From assembly GCA_030849465.1 (NCBI GenBank), contig JARVLF010000022.1, positions 62,001 to 126,000 on the forward strand: a DNA stretch of 64,000 nucleotides, read 5' to 3'. Positions 35,144 to 45,076 of the stretch are shown here, one piece after another (position 1 is the stretch's first letter; each line of letters begins with the position of its first letter). Under the pieces are notes generated by a model, which searched no databases, was not told the DNA's origin, and saw only the letters and a program-made list of their open reading frames with translations. This stretch comes from Moesziomyces globuligerus (Eukaryota; Basidiomycota; Ustilaginomycetes; Ustilaginales; Ustilaginaceae). The position numbers and the translations under genes are program-made.

Positions 35144-37788
35144 ATGCCTCCGCTTTCGGGAGCGCCCCCGCAAAAAGTGAGACAGCCACACACATGCGCA
35201 AGTACACGGCGGTTCCAGGCGGTCGCATCACCGACAATCGGCATCCCTTTCCACCGGGATGATGAGATAAAGCAAGATCTTATCTTGCTCAACCTCCCGG
35301 GGGTGGGATGAGGCTTTATCTTGCCAACCTCTCCGGTCTGGGCGAGACGTCATGCAAGTCCGGGTCATGCAACTCCGGGCCATGCTTTCTTTTTCTCCTA
35401 TCGCTCCAGCCCCGCATACATTCGCTCAGCATGATAAGCGCCTCTCCCTGCTGCGGTGTTCGGACGTCACTGCAACGCTCATGCGATGATGCTTCTCATC
35501 CTCTGCGGAGACTTTCTGCGTAGGTCTTACTGTAGTCCTTCATCCGTCAAAACATGTTTGTGATGTCTGGTCGCATGAACCCGAACCGCCTCCTCCCACG
35601 TTGGCGCGAGTGCAAGTGAGTGCGTCGATGCCAGCTTGGCATGACGTCAGCTCCCCGGCCCCGCAGTCTAGATCCCACCGAGTTCCGTAAGGCATTGGTC
35701 CCGCTTCACAGGCCAGATGGCTTTGAGGACGATTTGTAGCTGAGCTCAGGTGTCAGTGTTGAGCCTTGAGATACGGTGCACGACGAGGCGGAGGCGGCGC
35801 GTGCTTATCTGTGCCGGCGGTTGCGCGACTCGACACCCTCTCGTACGATAAAAGGCCCTACCGCTCCTATCCACTTCCAACCCACAGTACCGCTTTCAAC
35901 GCAACGAATGGGCCGTACGTGGAGGCTACCGTATACTCGTCAGCATGGTCGGCAGGATGGAATTGGTCGATCGGGATGCGACGTGCCAAGACCCCGGCTG
36001 CCACATTGCGGGGAGGGTTGGAGATCACGTTTGGACGGTCGTTGGCGGCTATCGAGGGTCAAGGGCGGGGCGGAGTGCGGGAAAGGTGCGTGACAAAAAG
36101 GCCAAGCCAAGAATCAGCGAAGGAGGGTGATAAGAAGCGCGCGCGCTGATTGGCTGCAGCCGCCGGGCTTATCAGCCAGTGCGGACATTTTTCTCATTGG
36201 TTGGGTTTGTTATTGGCTCGCCCGCCGCGGTGCGCTTGCTTGACCGCCAGATGCAGCCAGTGCCTCGCGTCGACACAAGCGTAGCTCGAAGAGATAAGCA
36301 ACACCTCCAACGTCGACGCACCAACATGCGGCCCCTCCCGCCCCTTCTCCGCCCTGCCCCCTTGGACCTCGCCTGAACCTCGTTCCGCGTTTTCCCATCG
36401 GATAGCCACAGCAGAACCCGTGCTTATGAGGCCGAAGAAGATCCCGAGCACCAATGAGAGAAAAGTTAAAGGCGAGCCATGCGGGGAGTTGGGAGATGGA
36501 AGCGGCTCGCGGCTCGGACGAGTCACCATCGTCTGCGCATCTGCATCTTTTGGTCTGCCTCCTCGGCTGGTAGATAAGAATGCACGCCTCTATATCTAGC
36601 TACTGTAGCGAGAGCGAGGCCCGAGTTCGTCCGTCGCGGCGGCGCAGGACCACGCGACACCCCCGCTTGATGGCTGCCAAGACCAGCGCGTCCGGAACCG
36701 TCGAGATCTCTTTCGCTGGGACGCCGATGCTTCTACCAACTCGACCTTGTCGCTTTCCACCCGTGCTGATCGCCGACTCCGGTCCTGCGATGATGTGGGT
36801 AAAGGCTAGCCGAGATGAGTCGATGCGATGGCGTCGAAAGGCTTGGCATAGATAACCACGAAGCTCCCGTCAGCATCCTGCGGTGCGAGCCTCGACTTTG
36901 TCCCGTCCAGTCCGCGAACAAGGTTGAAAGCCGAAGAGAGGCAAGCAGGCATTCCAGAACACGGGAACGCCTAACGCAAAGACGGCGATGGGGTGTGAAA
37001 TCCAGCTGTCAGGCTGTTCGCCCAGCCCGTTCCCTGTCTTTCATCGGCCTCCGAATGATGTGCGTGAGTGGTGTGTGTGGGCGTGTGGGCCCCCGTTGCG
37101 GCGCACTCCCAAAAAAGAACCCGACCCAGCGACAGCGGTTCCCCCGCGCAGCCCAGCGCAGAGAGAGCGCGTTTGCGTCGACTTGGCCAAAACTCCGAGC
37201 GTTTTTTCTGGTTGGTGTTTGCGTTTGAGTTCGCCTACGGTTCCACTTTTGATGCATCCTCCCACCGCGCCGCTGGAAACCATCCGCCGTCCCGCGCTGG
37301 CTCTTAGCGCATCGCTATCTCGCAGCGGGGGAAATCCTCATTCGCTTGTCGAGAAGAAAATCGCAAGCCCACCTGAGGAATTAGGTCCGGTCAATCATGC
37401 ATCCATGACTGGGATCGCCTCACGTTTTGGTGTGTCTCATCTTGTCCTCGCGGTGCGTCGCGGCCTTGCAAAGCAGCGTGAATGCCTCCCGTCCCCGCTA
37501 CGAGTCGCAATCCGTTATAAGTTGAGGCCCTCCTCCCCCTCAGGCTCTGCGTCCCGCTTCTCCAACCCTCCCATCTCATCCGCGCCGTGCCTGGTCGTGC
37601 GCTCCCTTCCGTCCCCTTCCTCCCCCTTGCGTGCGTCCTTCCGTCCATCCATCCTCAGGACCCGCGAGCTCGACCGTCCCACAGCACCGTCTTTGTGCAC
37701 GCCCCTCGGTCGGAACCAAAAGAGAGACCAGCCCCCGTCGCATCGAGTCCAGCTCGTTCCCAGTCCAGCACCGAGTCCAAGAGCAACC
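35144..37788 (+). promoter_or_regulatory. Long GATA-rich upstream region of the ammonium transporter gene
   Basis: 2.6 kb without a convincing gene. Between 35265 and 36578 there are at least ten GATAA/TTATC cores at 35266, 35280, 35316, 35433, 35804, 35847, 36129, 36169, 36293 and 36573. Seven of these are full GATAAG or CTTATC hexamers, about ten times chance for one hexamer on both strands of 1.3 kb. One lies inside a 19-bp inverted repeat. GATAAG is the core of AreA/Nit2-type nitrogen-regulatory factors, and the next gene imports ammonium. The stretch 36600-37788 lacks these boxes and may be a long 5' leader. Confidence 0.65.
35271..35289. repeat. Inverted repeat AGCAAGAT-CTT-ATCTTGCT with a GATAAG core
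   Basis: Perfect 8-bp arms around a 3-bp spacer. The right arm and spacer make CTTATC (35279-35284), and another AGATAA sits just to the left (35265-35270). It may be a paired GATA-factor site or the stem of a terminator-like hairpin in the 3' flank of the JmjC gene. Confidence 0.7.
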
Positions 37789-39393
37789 ATGGTCAACATC
37801 ACATACGGCGTCCTCTCGGCGCCAGATGGCACCACCGCCGGCTCTTCCAACTTTGCGCCCAACGGCACCGACATCATCGTTTCGTACGGCGAGAATGGCT
37901 CGAACGTCGTTTCGTACTCGCCCGGTGACATCTCGTGGGTCCTCACCAGCACAGCGCTCGTGTGGATCATGATTCCCGGTCTCGGCTACCTCTACTCGGG
38001 TCTGGCGCGCAGGAAGAACGCGCTCCACCTCCTCCTCCTCACGCTCGCCGCGCTCGCCGTTGTCTCGTTCCAGTGGTTCTTCTGGGGCTACTCGCTTGCC
38101 TTCTCCCAGACCTCCGGCGCCTTCCTCGGCAACCTCCGCAACTTTGGCCACATGGGTGTGCTTGAGAACCCCGTACCGCAGGCCAACAACAAGGTCCCCG
38201 AGATTGTCTACTCGATCTACCAGTGCATGTTCGCCAACCTCGTCCCCGCCATTGCCATTGGCGCCGCGTGCGAGCGCGGTCGTGTCTGGCCCTTCCTCGT
38301 CTTCACCTTTGTCTGGACCACGCTCGTCTACGACGTGATCGCCTGCTGGGTCTGGAACCCCACCGGCTGGGCTTTCAAGTGGGGCGTGCTCGACTACGCT
38401 GGCGGTGGACCCGTCGAGATCAACTCTGGTATCACTGGTCTCGTCATCTCGTACTACCTCGGCCCTCGTCACGGCTACGGCACTGAGCGTCTGCTCTTTA
38501 AGCCGCACAACGTCTCGCACATTGTGCTCGGCACCGTCTTCCTGTGGGTCGGATGGCTCGGCTTCAACGGTGGATCGACGTTCGCAGCCAACATCCGCGC
38601 TGCCATGGCCATCAGCACCACCAACCTCGCCGCCTCGGCTGCCGGTCTGACCTGGATGTTCCTCGATTTCCGCCTGGAGCGCAAGTGGTCCGTGGTTGGC
38701 TTCTGCACCGGTGCCATTGCGGGTCTCGTGGCCATCACTCCTGCGGCCGGTTTCGTTGGACTCCCCGCCTCAGTCCTCATTGGCGTCGTCTCGGCCGCGG
38801 TCTCGAACTTTGCCACCGTCCTCAAGGGTCCCATGCGTGTCGACGATGTGATGGACATTTTCTCGGTCCACGCGCTCGCTGGCTACGTCGGCACGCTGCT
38901 TACGGGCATCTTCACTCAGGCGTCGGTGGCCAACAACGACGGCATCCTCGTCATCCCCGGCGGATGGCTCGATGGCAACTGGATCCAGCTCGCCTACCAG
39001 CTCGCCTACTGCGTGGCCGTGACCGCGTGGTGCGGCGGTGTCACATTTGCCATCATGTTTGTGCTCGACCACACGCCGTTCATCGGACCGTTCCGCAGCT
39101 CGGAGCTGGGCGAGATTGTGGGCATGGACGAGGACCAGTGCGGCGAGTGGGCGTACGACTACGCCTTCATCAACCGTGACCTCGAGGGCAACTACCAGCC
39201 CAACCACGGCCAGACGCTCGACATGCACGAAAAGGTCGCGCACGCCGTCCACGACGGCTCGTTGCGCTCCGAGACCAACGCGAGCGACCAGGATACGGCC
39301 GCGCGCAGCAACCCACAGATGGAAGATGCTACCTTGCCAAAAGACGAATCTACCGAGGCTGCCGCAGCGCCCGTGGCTCAGCAGCAATCGTAA
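37789..39393 (+). CDS. Ammonium transporter, Mep/Amt family, Mep1/3-like
   Basis: 534 residues, one exon, ATG 37789 in a strong context (GCAACCATGG). An extracellular N-terminus with N-glycosylation sequons (NGT, NGS) precedes 11 membrane helices: STALVWIMIPGLGYLYSGLA, the Amt-type CERGRVWPFLVF and DYAGGGPVEINSG signatures, GWLGFNGGS, and DDVMDIFSVHALAGYVGT. The second pore histidine is present (H361) but the first is Glu (E210). Yeast Mep1 and Mep3 show the same exchange, whereas Mep2 keeps both His. This suggests a lower-affinity, non-sensor transporter, like one of the two smut transporters known as Ump1 and Ump2 (Ump1 more likely). The cytosolic tail is acidic/Ser-rich. Likely nitrogen-regulated given the GATA boxes upstream. 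Confidence 0.95.
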   Translation: MVNITYGVLSAPDGTTAGSSNFAPNGTDIIVSYGENGSNVVSYSPGDISWVLTSTALVWIMIPGLGYLYSGLARRKNALHLLLLTLAALAVVSFQWFFWGYSLAFSQTSGAFLGNLRNFGHMGVLENPVPQANNKVPEIVYSIYQCMFANLVPAIAIGAACERGRVWPFLVFTFVWTTLVYDVIACWVWNPTGWAFKWGVLDYAGGGPVEINSGITGLVISYYLGPRHGYGTERLLFKPHNVSHIVLGTVFLWVGWLGFNGGSTFAANIRAAMAISTTNLAASAAGLTWMFLDFRLERKWSVVGFCTGAIAGLVAITPAAGFVGLPASVLIGVVSAAVSNFATVLKGPMRVDDVMDIFSVHALAGYVGTLLTGIFTQASVANNDGILVIPGGWLDGNWIQLAYQLAYCVAVTAWCGGVTFAIMFVLDHTPFIGPFRSSELGEIVGMDEDQCGEWAYDYAFINRDLEGNYQPNHGQTLDMHEKVAHAVHDGSLRSETNASDQDTAARSNPQMEDATLPKDESTEAAAAPVAQQQS

Positions 39394-41154
39394 CACGCCT
39401 CGGCCGCTTTCCCTTCTATCCTGCGGAAGCCTGTACATTCTTACATCGGGAACAGCTATAATATCGCATTTGTCAACCATACTTGACTGCAAGGTTGATC
39501 GGCCGTTCACTTTGAGCCTTTGAGGGCTGAATGAGGCTTGCAAGAACCCGACACGGATGGCAAGCGGCGTCGCCATCGACCGTGAGAAAAAGGAACAGTC
39601 CCGGAAACAGAGTGTGTGCGATGTGTTTGCGAGCAGCATCACCTTCGGCACTTTGGCGGCAGGGGTGGTGAGTCGAGTCCGCGTGAATGCTTAGATGGAC
39701 GCGAGGATGCAAGTCGCTGCAATCAAGCGCCGTGGGATTTTCTGCGGACGGCTCGCTTGCGCCTCGTGCATGGCGGGCATGACTGGCTCCTGACGTCCGA
39801 GGCGCGTTTTCGTCGCTTGCCTGTCGAAGAGCATGCGCATTCTGTGGCCTAGCATCTTGGCGGTTCCGCCGTAATTCAGCATTCAGAGCGGTCTCGAGCA
39901 GCTACAGTACAGCACAGGAAAGCTCAGTGAACGCTACACTGATGGTGGCGCAAGCTGCAGCCCTGAGCATGATCACATGTGTGCATCAATTTCCGCACGC
40001 TCGACCCGTGGCATCAAATACTGTAGCCTTTGTCATGAGAGCACATCTGGGTCTCGCGCTCTCCTTCTTTCGTTGCCGTCCCAGAAGGCACCTGCCCTTA
40101 ACACATGATCTGGCGATGTCCTTTGACGAGACCAGCAGCGTGTGCCGGTCAGTCGCGCTAGGCAGGGCGTCGGATGAGCCGCATTAGCTCGGCTAGACCG
40201 AAGGCTTCGATGCCTGGATGAATTCGAACACGGTCGGTCAGCCTACGGAGCGTTTCGGCTTGGCCGAAGGATGCATGATGCTTTGCAGCTCCCACTTGCG
40301 GCGGCTCAGCTTGCCGATGCTCAGGAACAAACACTTTGCCCATCTCATGCTGCGCATAGTCGATCTCGCTTCTAACCTAGGAGTAAGTGAAAAAGGTGTG
40401 AGTGTCCAAGAGGGTCTTGGCTTCATCATGCTGCTCACTTCCAGTCGGCTTGTGTCCTTCGGCTCATCTCCGCCACTCCTGCAGCCCGAGTGGATCAAGA
40501 GACGTCTTCTACCGCTCCGTTGACACATCAAAGCTCGGCCCATTCAAGAGAATTGGGTTGGCCGGTTCATCCGTTCGGGCATCCTCTGCTACCTCTTGCT
40601 TCGGGGCCTCCTTGATGGCTACCTCGGTCGATCGTGAGCTTCGACGGCTGCCTTCTCACCTCGCTCGCCCCCTTTCAATCTATCGTGCGATGCATGCCCA
40701 TCTGGAATCAACACCTCGCCGATCTCAACCCACTCATTTCACAACCACGGCCGTCTGACGATTTGACGAGCGTTTGGGAGAATCGCCCGTTCGCACAACC
40801 GGTCCAGCGTCTTCGCTTCTCTTCCTCTTTCATACCACCGCCAACTCCAGCTTCATCCCATCCCACTCCGCTTGCTGTACTGGCAAATCGATCACGGCCC
40901 CCAGCCTCATTCAGCTAGCCCTCATTTCCTCTGCCTTCTTTTTTCGTCTCGTCAAGGTGACCCTAGCCCGTCGTGCCGCACTGTTCGCTTGTTTGACTCA
41001 AGCTTCCGTCTTTGCGACACTACAGACTTTCGTCACCACGACAGTCGGCCCAGAGCAGCCATGCTCAGCCTCTGAGCATTATCCTCGCGATCCGGTCCCA
41101 TCCTCGACGTTTCCCAGCGCATCATCGAGCATTGCGGCACAACGCCGTGCTTAA
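39394..41154. other. Intergenic region after the ammonium transporter
   Basis: 1.76 kb, less GC-rich than the genes. Short ORFs on both strands (up to ~125 codons) lack protein-like composition and conserved motifs. The right end probably contains the promoter and an unidentified first exon of the next gene. No RNA gene recognised. Confidence 0.4.
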
Positions 41155-44100
41155 GCATGCCAGGTCACCCAGACGAGCAAACGCCCTCGTCCCAGAATCG
41201 AGCTCGACTCGCTCCTCTTTTCCCTCGCTACCGAGAGGCGTCACCTCGCAATCCTTCCGGCCAATCGCCCCGAGGCTGTCAAACAGATCCGGGCGGTCCC
41301 CACCATTTCTCGTCCCTCCTCGGTCACCTACCGGAGGTCGCCGTCATGGTCGGCAGCGCTCTCCGATAGTCCGCCGACTCCGGCCTCCGTCCCCGAGCCG
41401 CACACCTCCTCACACGCCCCCATCATATTCACTCGCCCCTGGACGGAGACGGCATGCAACTCTCGATCTGGCTTTGCTTGGTCTTCAAATACTCGCTCTA
41501 CTTTGCGCATCCGCTCCTGGCCAACATCAGGTCAAGAACAGCGAGCAACGCCCTCACCTCGCTCTTTTCCGCCCGCACCACGCGCACCAGACCTTGTAGA
41601 AGACCCGGATTTGGATCGACCACGCGAGACCCCGCCGAACGATCCCCTGATCGCCGACGAGCACCGGTGGTCTTGGGGACATCAGTCCGACTTCAATGGC
41701 TCGCTTCTTTCCCTTCAAGATCAGGCTCCCTGCCCACATCCTTCATCGTCACAACAGCTCAGACGTGCTAGATCCTCCGAATGTTTGGTTATTCAGCGTC
41801 ACATACAGACTTCCGGTCGTCGATTCTCCGGCAGCATTCTCGCGCGCTCTTCTTCCTCTGCTTCCTCCGCTGTCTTTACGGCAGGCACATCACATCTCGA
41901 ACCATCCTTGTCGCAGCATGTAGCGTCCCTTCGCTCGCCTCCGCGTTCGCCTTTTCGTATTCCTTCCATCTCCGCTGCAACGTTCCATGGAATTCGCAGC
42001 CCGATCCCAAGGAGCCCGCTTGCTCATCCTGTCACGCGGGGCACCCTCAGCGAGGCGGCTCTCTACGACGACTGGGCTCCTCATACACCCACACAGGTCA
42101 CCTCAAGGCCTACTTCGCGTGGTCTAGACACCATCGCCGAAGCTGCCTCCGTCGACCAGGACGTTCCGTTGGCAGTAACGAGCGTCTTTGGACTAGAAAG
42201 GTACAGCCGATCAGCCGTGTCGATCCGATCAGCATCTGATGATGCAGATCACAGCTGCAGGTGGCATCACCCACCTCCGTCCGAATCAAATACCGGCACG
42301 ATCTCTAGAGGCTCTTCTCGACCCTCAAATCCGAGTTCTCCGGCCTCCGCCTCAACCTTCCGGCCAAAGCAGCTTCTTTTGACGGGCTCGCCCCGCTCTA
42401 CAGAACCGTCGGCACAGCTACGTCGCCACACTTCCAGCTTAAGCCGTCGCAGCAGTCGTCCGCTCCTGACTCTTGAACTCTCACATAGTGCGCACACGCC
42501 TTCTCCTCGAGGCAATCAGGAATTCAGGCTCGACCTTGCCCTCTCGCCGGTACCCCCATTCGCATATCTAAGCCAAACCCCAGCTTCGGCTGCTGCACAC
42601 GAGTTGGCCGCGAGCCATTTCGCCCAAGAGCATCGTCAAGCCACGGCATTCATCGGCGGAACCTCTTCAAGTTGTGGGGACTTCATCTCATCGCCGAAAT
42701 CAAAACACGGCAGCACAGCCTCGGCCTCTGCCGCCCTCCGCCCAGAAAACGACGATAGACCGGACGAAGATTCGCTCTTGGATCGAAAGTCGCATGTCTA
42801 TACCGAAGCACCTTCGCTCATTACTTCGATGCTGTCACTTGATACGTCCAACCCAGGTCCAGATGGTAAGATCACAACCTCTGCAGGATCAAGCTCGTAT
42901 GAGCAACGTAGTACTCCTCAGGCCCCTCAATTAAATCCCTCCACGGTCTCGGCGCCGCGCAGAGGCTCCATCACAGTCGATACCGAAGGCGATCGAAGTC
43001 TACAGTCGATCTCACTTTCTCCGCCGCTCTCCACAAACTCGGGCAAGACCCGATCGAGTGAAAGCGTAGAGTTTGTGCCATGGCAGGTGGCTACCAGAGA
43101 TTCCGCAAGTCCAAGGCGGTCCGAGGAGATTTTTCGACCTTTAAGCCAAGCGCTCTCGATGAGCCGAAGCGGACCTGGGTCCTCGAGAGATACCGACGGG
43201 TCAACAGCACCACGTCACCCTACACGAGACGAGAATACGCCACATGCTTCAGACTTGACGACACCTGTCACTCCGCTCAAAGGTGGCAGCGACTTTGTCT
43301 GGGCCAGAACCAGAACTAACGGTACAGAAGATTTTCCCCGGGTCTCCAACGGAAACATGGACACAAGACAAGCAAGGATGCTTGACGCCGGCCTCGGAAT
43401 CTCTCTGCCCGGTCCCAATACTGGTGCGAGTACAGTCTCCTATGCTTATCCGGTTATCGGGAACAGCAATCAGCCTTGCATCCATTCTAGGACCCTTGGC
43501 CGAAGCCGGGATGGCTTGGGTACTGAGAACGACAATGTGCCTAGAAACAGGATCGACGGACCACCGGGGGCGGTCCGACGCCTATTGCTCGAGCTTGAGC
43601 ATGAAACTTCATCTAGTACCCAGCTCGACTTTAGGGCACGATGCCGATGTGACAGCGCCAGCGGTCACGTCTTCGAAGATGTCGGCTCCAGCTACACTGG
43701 GCGTAGACATTGGGGTGGTACCACTCATCAGAGAAGTGCCACCTTCACCGGTCCTCTGTTCCTACCTCGAACATCTTCGCTCCGGCGTCACCACTTGAGC
43801 GATCAAGGGAGCAGGTCTGCCTATCCCAAAGACTTCCCTGGACACGATGGATGCGCTCCGGAAAGCAATCAGGCGCAAGAGCCACGGTCGGAACCATACG
43901 ATACCGGGAGAAGCCGATCGCTTACAAGGGTGAAGGAGAGCCGCTACATCCGAATAGCGCTACAAGCTTTTGTCGTGGTCTACCAGTCTCTTTTCTTCAT
44001 CTTCGAAGCCCCGCGGCTCTGGCATGCTGTCAGTCCGGCAGCGCCGCTCGTGGCAGCTGGACTGTTTCTCATTCTGGACCTGCTCATGGTCCAGATGCAT

Positions 44101-44469
44101 GTGTTGCATGCCATGAAGGGCAAACTGTACATTTGGATCGCCTTCGCAGTCATTCCAGTGATGGCTTACTGCGCTGCAATGTCTGGCCTCGACGTTGCCC
44201 TGCTGACGCAAGCGTCTGACCGAGGAGCCTCTGCAGCTGGCATCCACTTTGACCGCAATCGCGACCGGCAAGGCAGCGCATTCAAACAGGTGATTCGAGA
44301 CACACCGATGGCTGCGGTACTCTTCGTAACAGGAGCCTTGATATCCCTCGTCGTCTCTTCGGTCCTGGTCGTCACCGGTCTCGCGACAGTGCGCCGCGGC
44401 AGAAGGCAGCAGGGGGCAAGCGCCACTGCGGCGAAGAGACCAAGACGACCTTTCAACTCTCATTCATAG
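41155..44469 (+). CDS. Large Ser/Pro-rich protein with four C-terminal membrane helices; 5' end unresolved
   Basis: An open frame runs from 41155 (just after a TAA) to 44469, about 1104 codons. It has no in-frame ATG until near 42829, although the upstream part looks coding (SRPSSVTYRRSPSWSAALSD, PDLVEDPDLDRP, WSWGHQSDFNGSLLSLQDQ). An upstream exon carrying the ATG is therefore likely; a CAG acceptor at 41161-41163 is a candidate. About 900 residues are disordered Ser/Pro/Thr/Arg-rich sequence. The end holds four hydrophobic helices between about 43950 and 44395: IRIALQAFVVVYQSLFFIFE; APLVAAGLFLILDLLMVQMH; YIWIAFAVIPVMAYCAAMSG; and MAAVLFVTGALISLVVSSVL. A basic tail (KRPRRPFNSHS) follows. No known family recognised. 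Probably a membrane protein with a long cytosolic, phosphorylatable tail. Confidence 0.65.
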   Translation, partial: ACQVTQTSKRPRPRIELDSLLFSLATERRHLAILPANRPEAVKQIRAVPTISRPSSVTYRRSPSWSAALSDSPPTPASVPEPHTSSHAPIIFTRPWTETACNSRSGFAWSSNTRSTLRIRSWPTSGQEQRATPSPRSFPPAPRAPDLVEDPDLDRPRETPPNDPLIADEHRWSWGHQSDFNGSLLSLQDQAPCPHPSSSQQLRRARSSECLVIQRHIQTSGRRFSGSILARSSSSASSAVFTAGTSHLEPSLSQHVASLRSPPRSPFRIPSISAATFHGIRSPIPRSPLAHPVTRGTLSEAALYDDWAPHTPTQVTSRPTSRGLDTIAEAASVDQDVPLAVTSVFGLERYSRSAVSIRSASDDADHSCRWHHPPPSESNTGTISRGSSRPSNPSSPASASTFRPKQLLLTGSPRSTEPSAQLRRHTSSLSRRSSRPLLTLELSHSAHTPSPRGNQEFRLDLALSPVPPFAYLSQTPASAAAHELAASHFAQEHRQATAFIGGTSSSCGDFISSPKSKHGSTASASAALRPENDDRPDEDSLLDRKSHVYTEAPSLITSMLSLDTSNPGPDGKITTSAGSSSYEQRSTPQAPQLNPSTVSAPRRGSITVDTEGDRSLQSISLSPPLSTNSGKTRSSESVEFVPWQVATRDSASPRRSEEIFRPLSQALSMSRSGPGSSRDTDGSTAPRHPTRDENTPHASDLTTPVTPLKGGSDFVWARTRTNGTEDFPRVSNGNMDTRQARMLDAGLGISLPGPNTGASTVSYAYPVIGNSNQPCIHSRTLGRSRDGLGTENDNVPRNRIDGPPGAVRRLLLELEHETSSSTQLDFRARCRCDSASGHVFEDVGSSYTGRRHWGGTTHQRSATFTGPLFLPRTSSLRRHHLSDQGSRSAYPKDFPGHDGCAPESNQAQEPRSEPYDTGRSRSLTRVKESRYIRIALQAFVVVYQSLFFIFEAPRLWHAVSPAAPLVAAGLFLILDLLMVQMHVLHAMKGKLYIWIAFAVIPVMAYCAAMSGLDVALLTQASDRGASAAGIHFDRNRDRQGSAFKQVIRDTPMAAVLFVTGALISLVVSSVLVVTGLATVRRGRRQQGASATAAKRPRRPFNSHS

Positions 44470-45076
44470 CTTTATAGAATCGATGCCATATACCATCTTC
44501 ACGATTCATGTTTCAATGCACCCTCCTTGCTCCGCTTCTCTTCCAAAAGATGCTTTGCTGAGTCTGAGCTTGACTGGCATGTGGACGTGGGGAGGTTAGG
44601 ACATGTCGAATAACGCCATGGTGAGTTGAATTTTGATCGTTTTTGTTAGACCGGTGTTCCTTTGGTGTGGAGAGTGGTGCATCACGTGAAGCTGCAAGGT
44701 GGGGTTGGGGACACGCGTGTTGTGCAGCAGCAAAAGTGTTGGTCTCTGGCGGTCGGAGCAGCCGAAATCCAAGACCGAGCCTTTTCTGCTGAGCATGCGC
44801 CTCGCTGCCATACTTAGCGCTTCTCTTCCGCTGGTCACCTTGGCACCATCATCCGCTCGGGGCTCAGCATCGCGATCCTCAGCCGTCTCGACTCGGGAAT
44901 CTCCTTTTGCGAACTGCCGGCACTCGAGTACAACCTCCGGATCGAGGGATCAAGCTTTCTGCAACACCCGTGCCTTTCATTTCCCTGCAGAGTTCCCGCA
45001 CCGCAACCACACTCGAATAGTGTGATTGCGTCGTGCAGGTACTCATCATTTGCCTTGGCTGTAAGGCATCTTCCTC
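44470..45076. other. Intergenic region upstream of the kinesin gene
   Basis: 607 bp between two plus-strand genes with a CACGTG box at 44683-44688. Short ORFs only. Probably terminator of the left gene and promoter of the kinesin gene. Confidence 0.4.
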
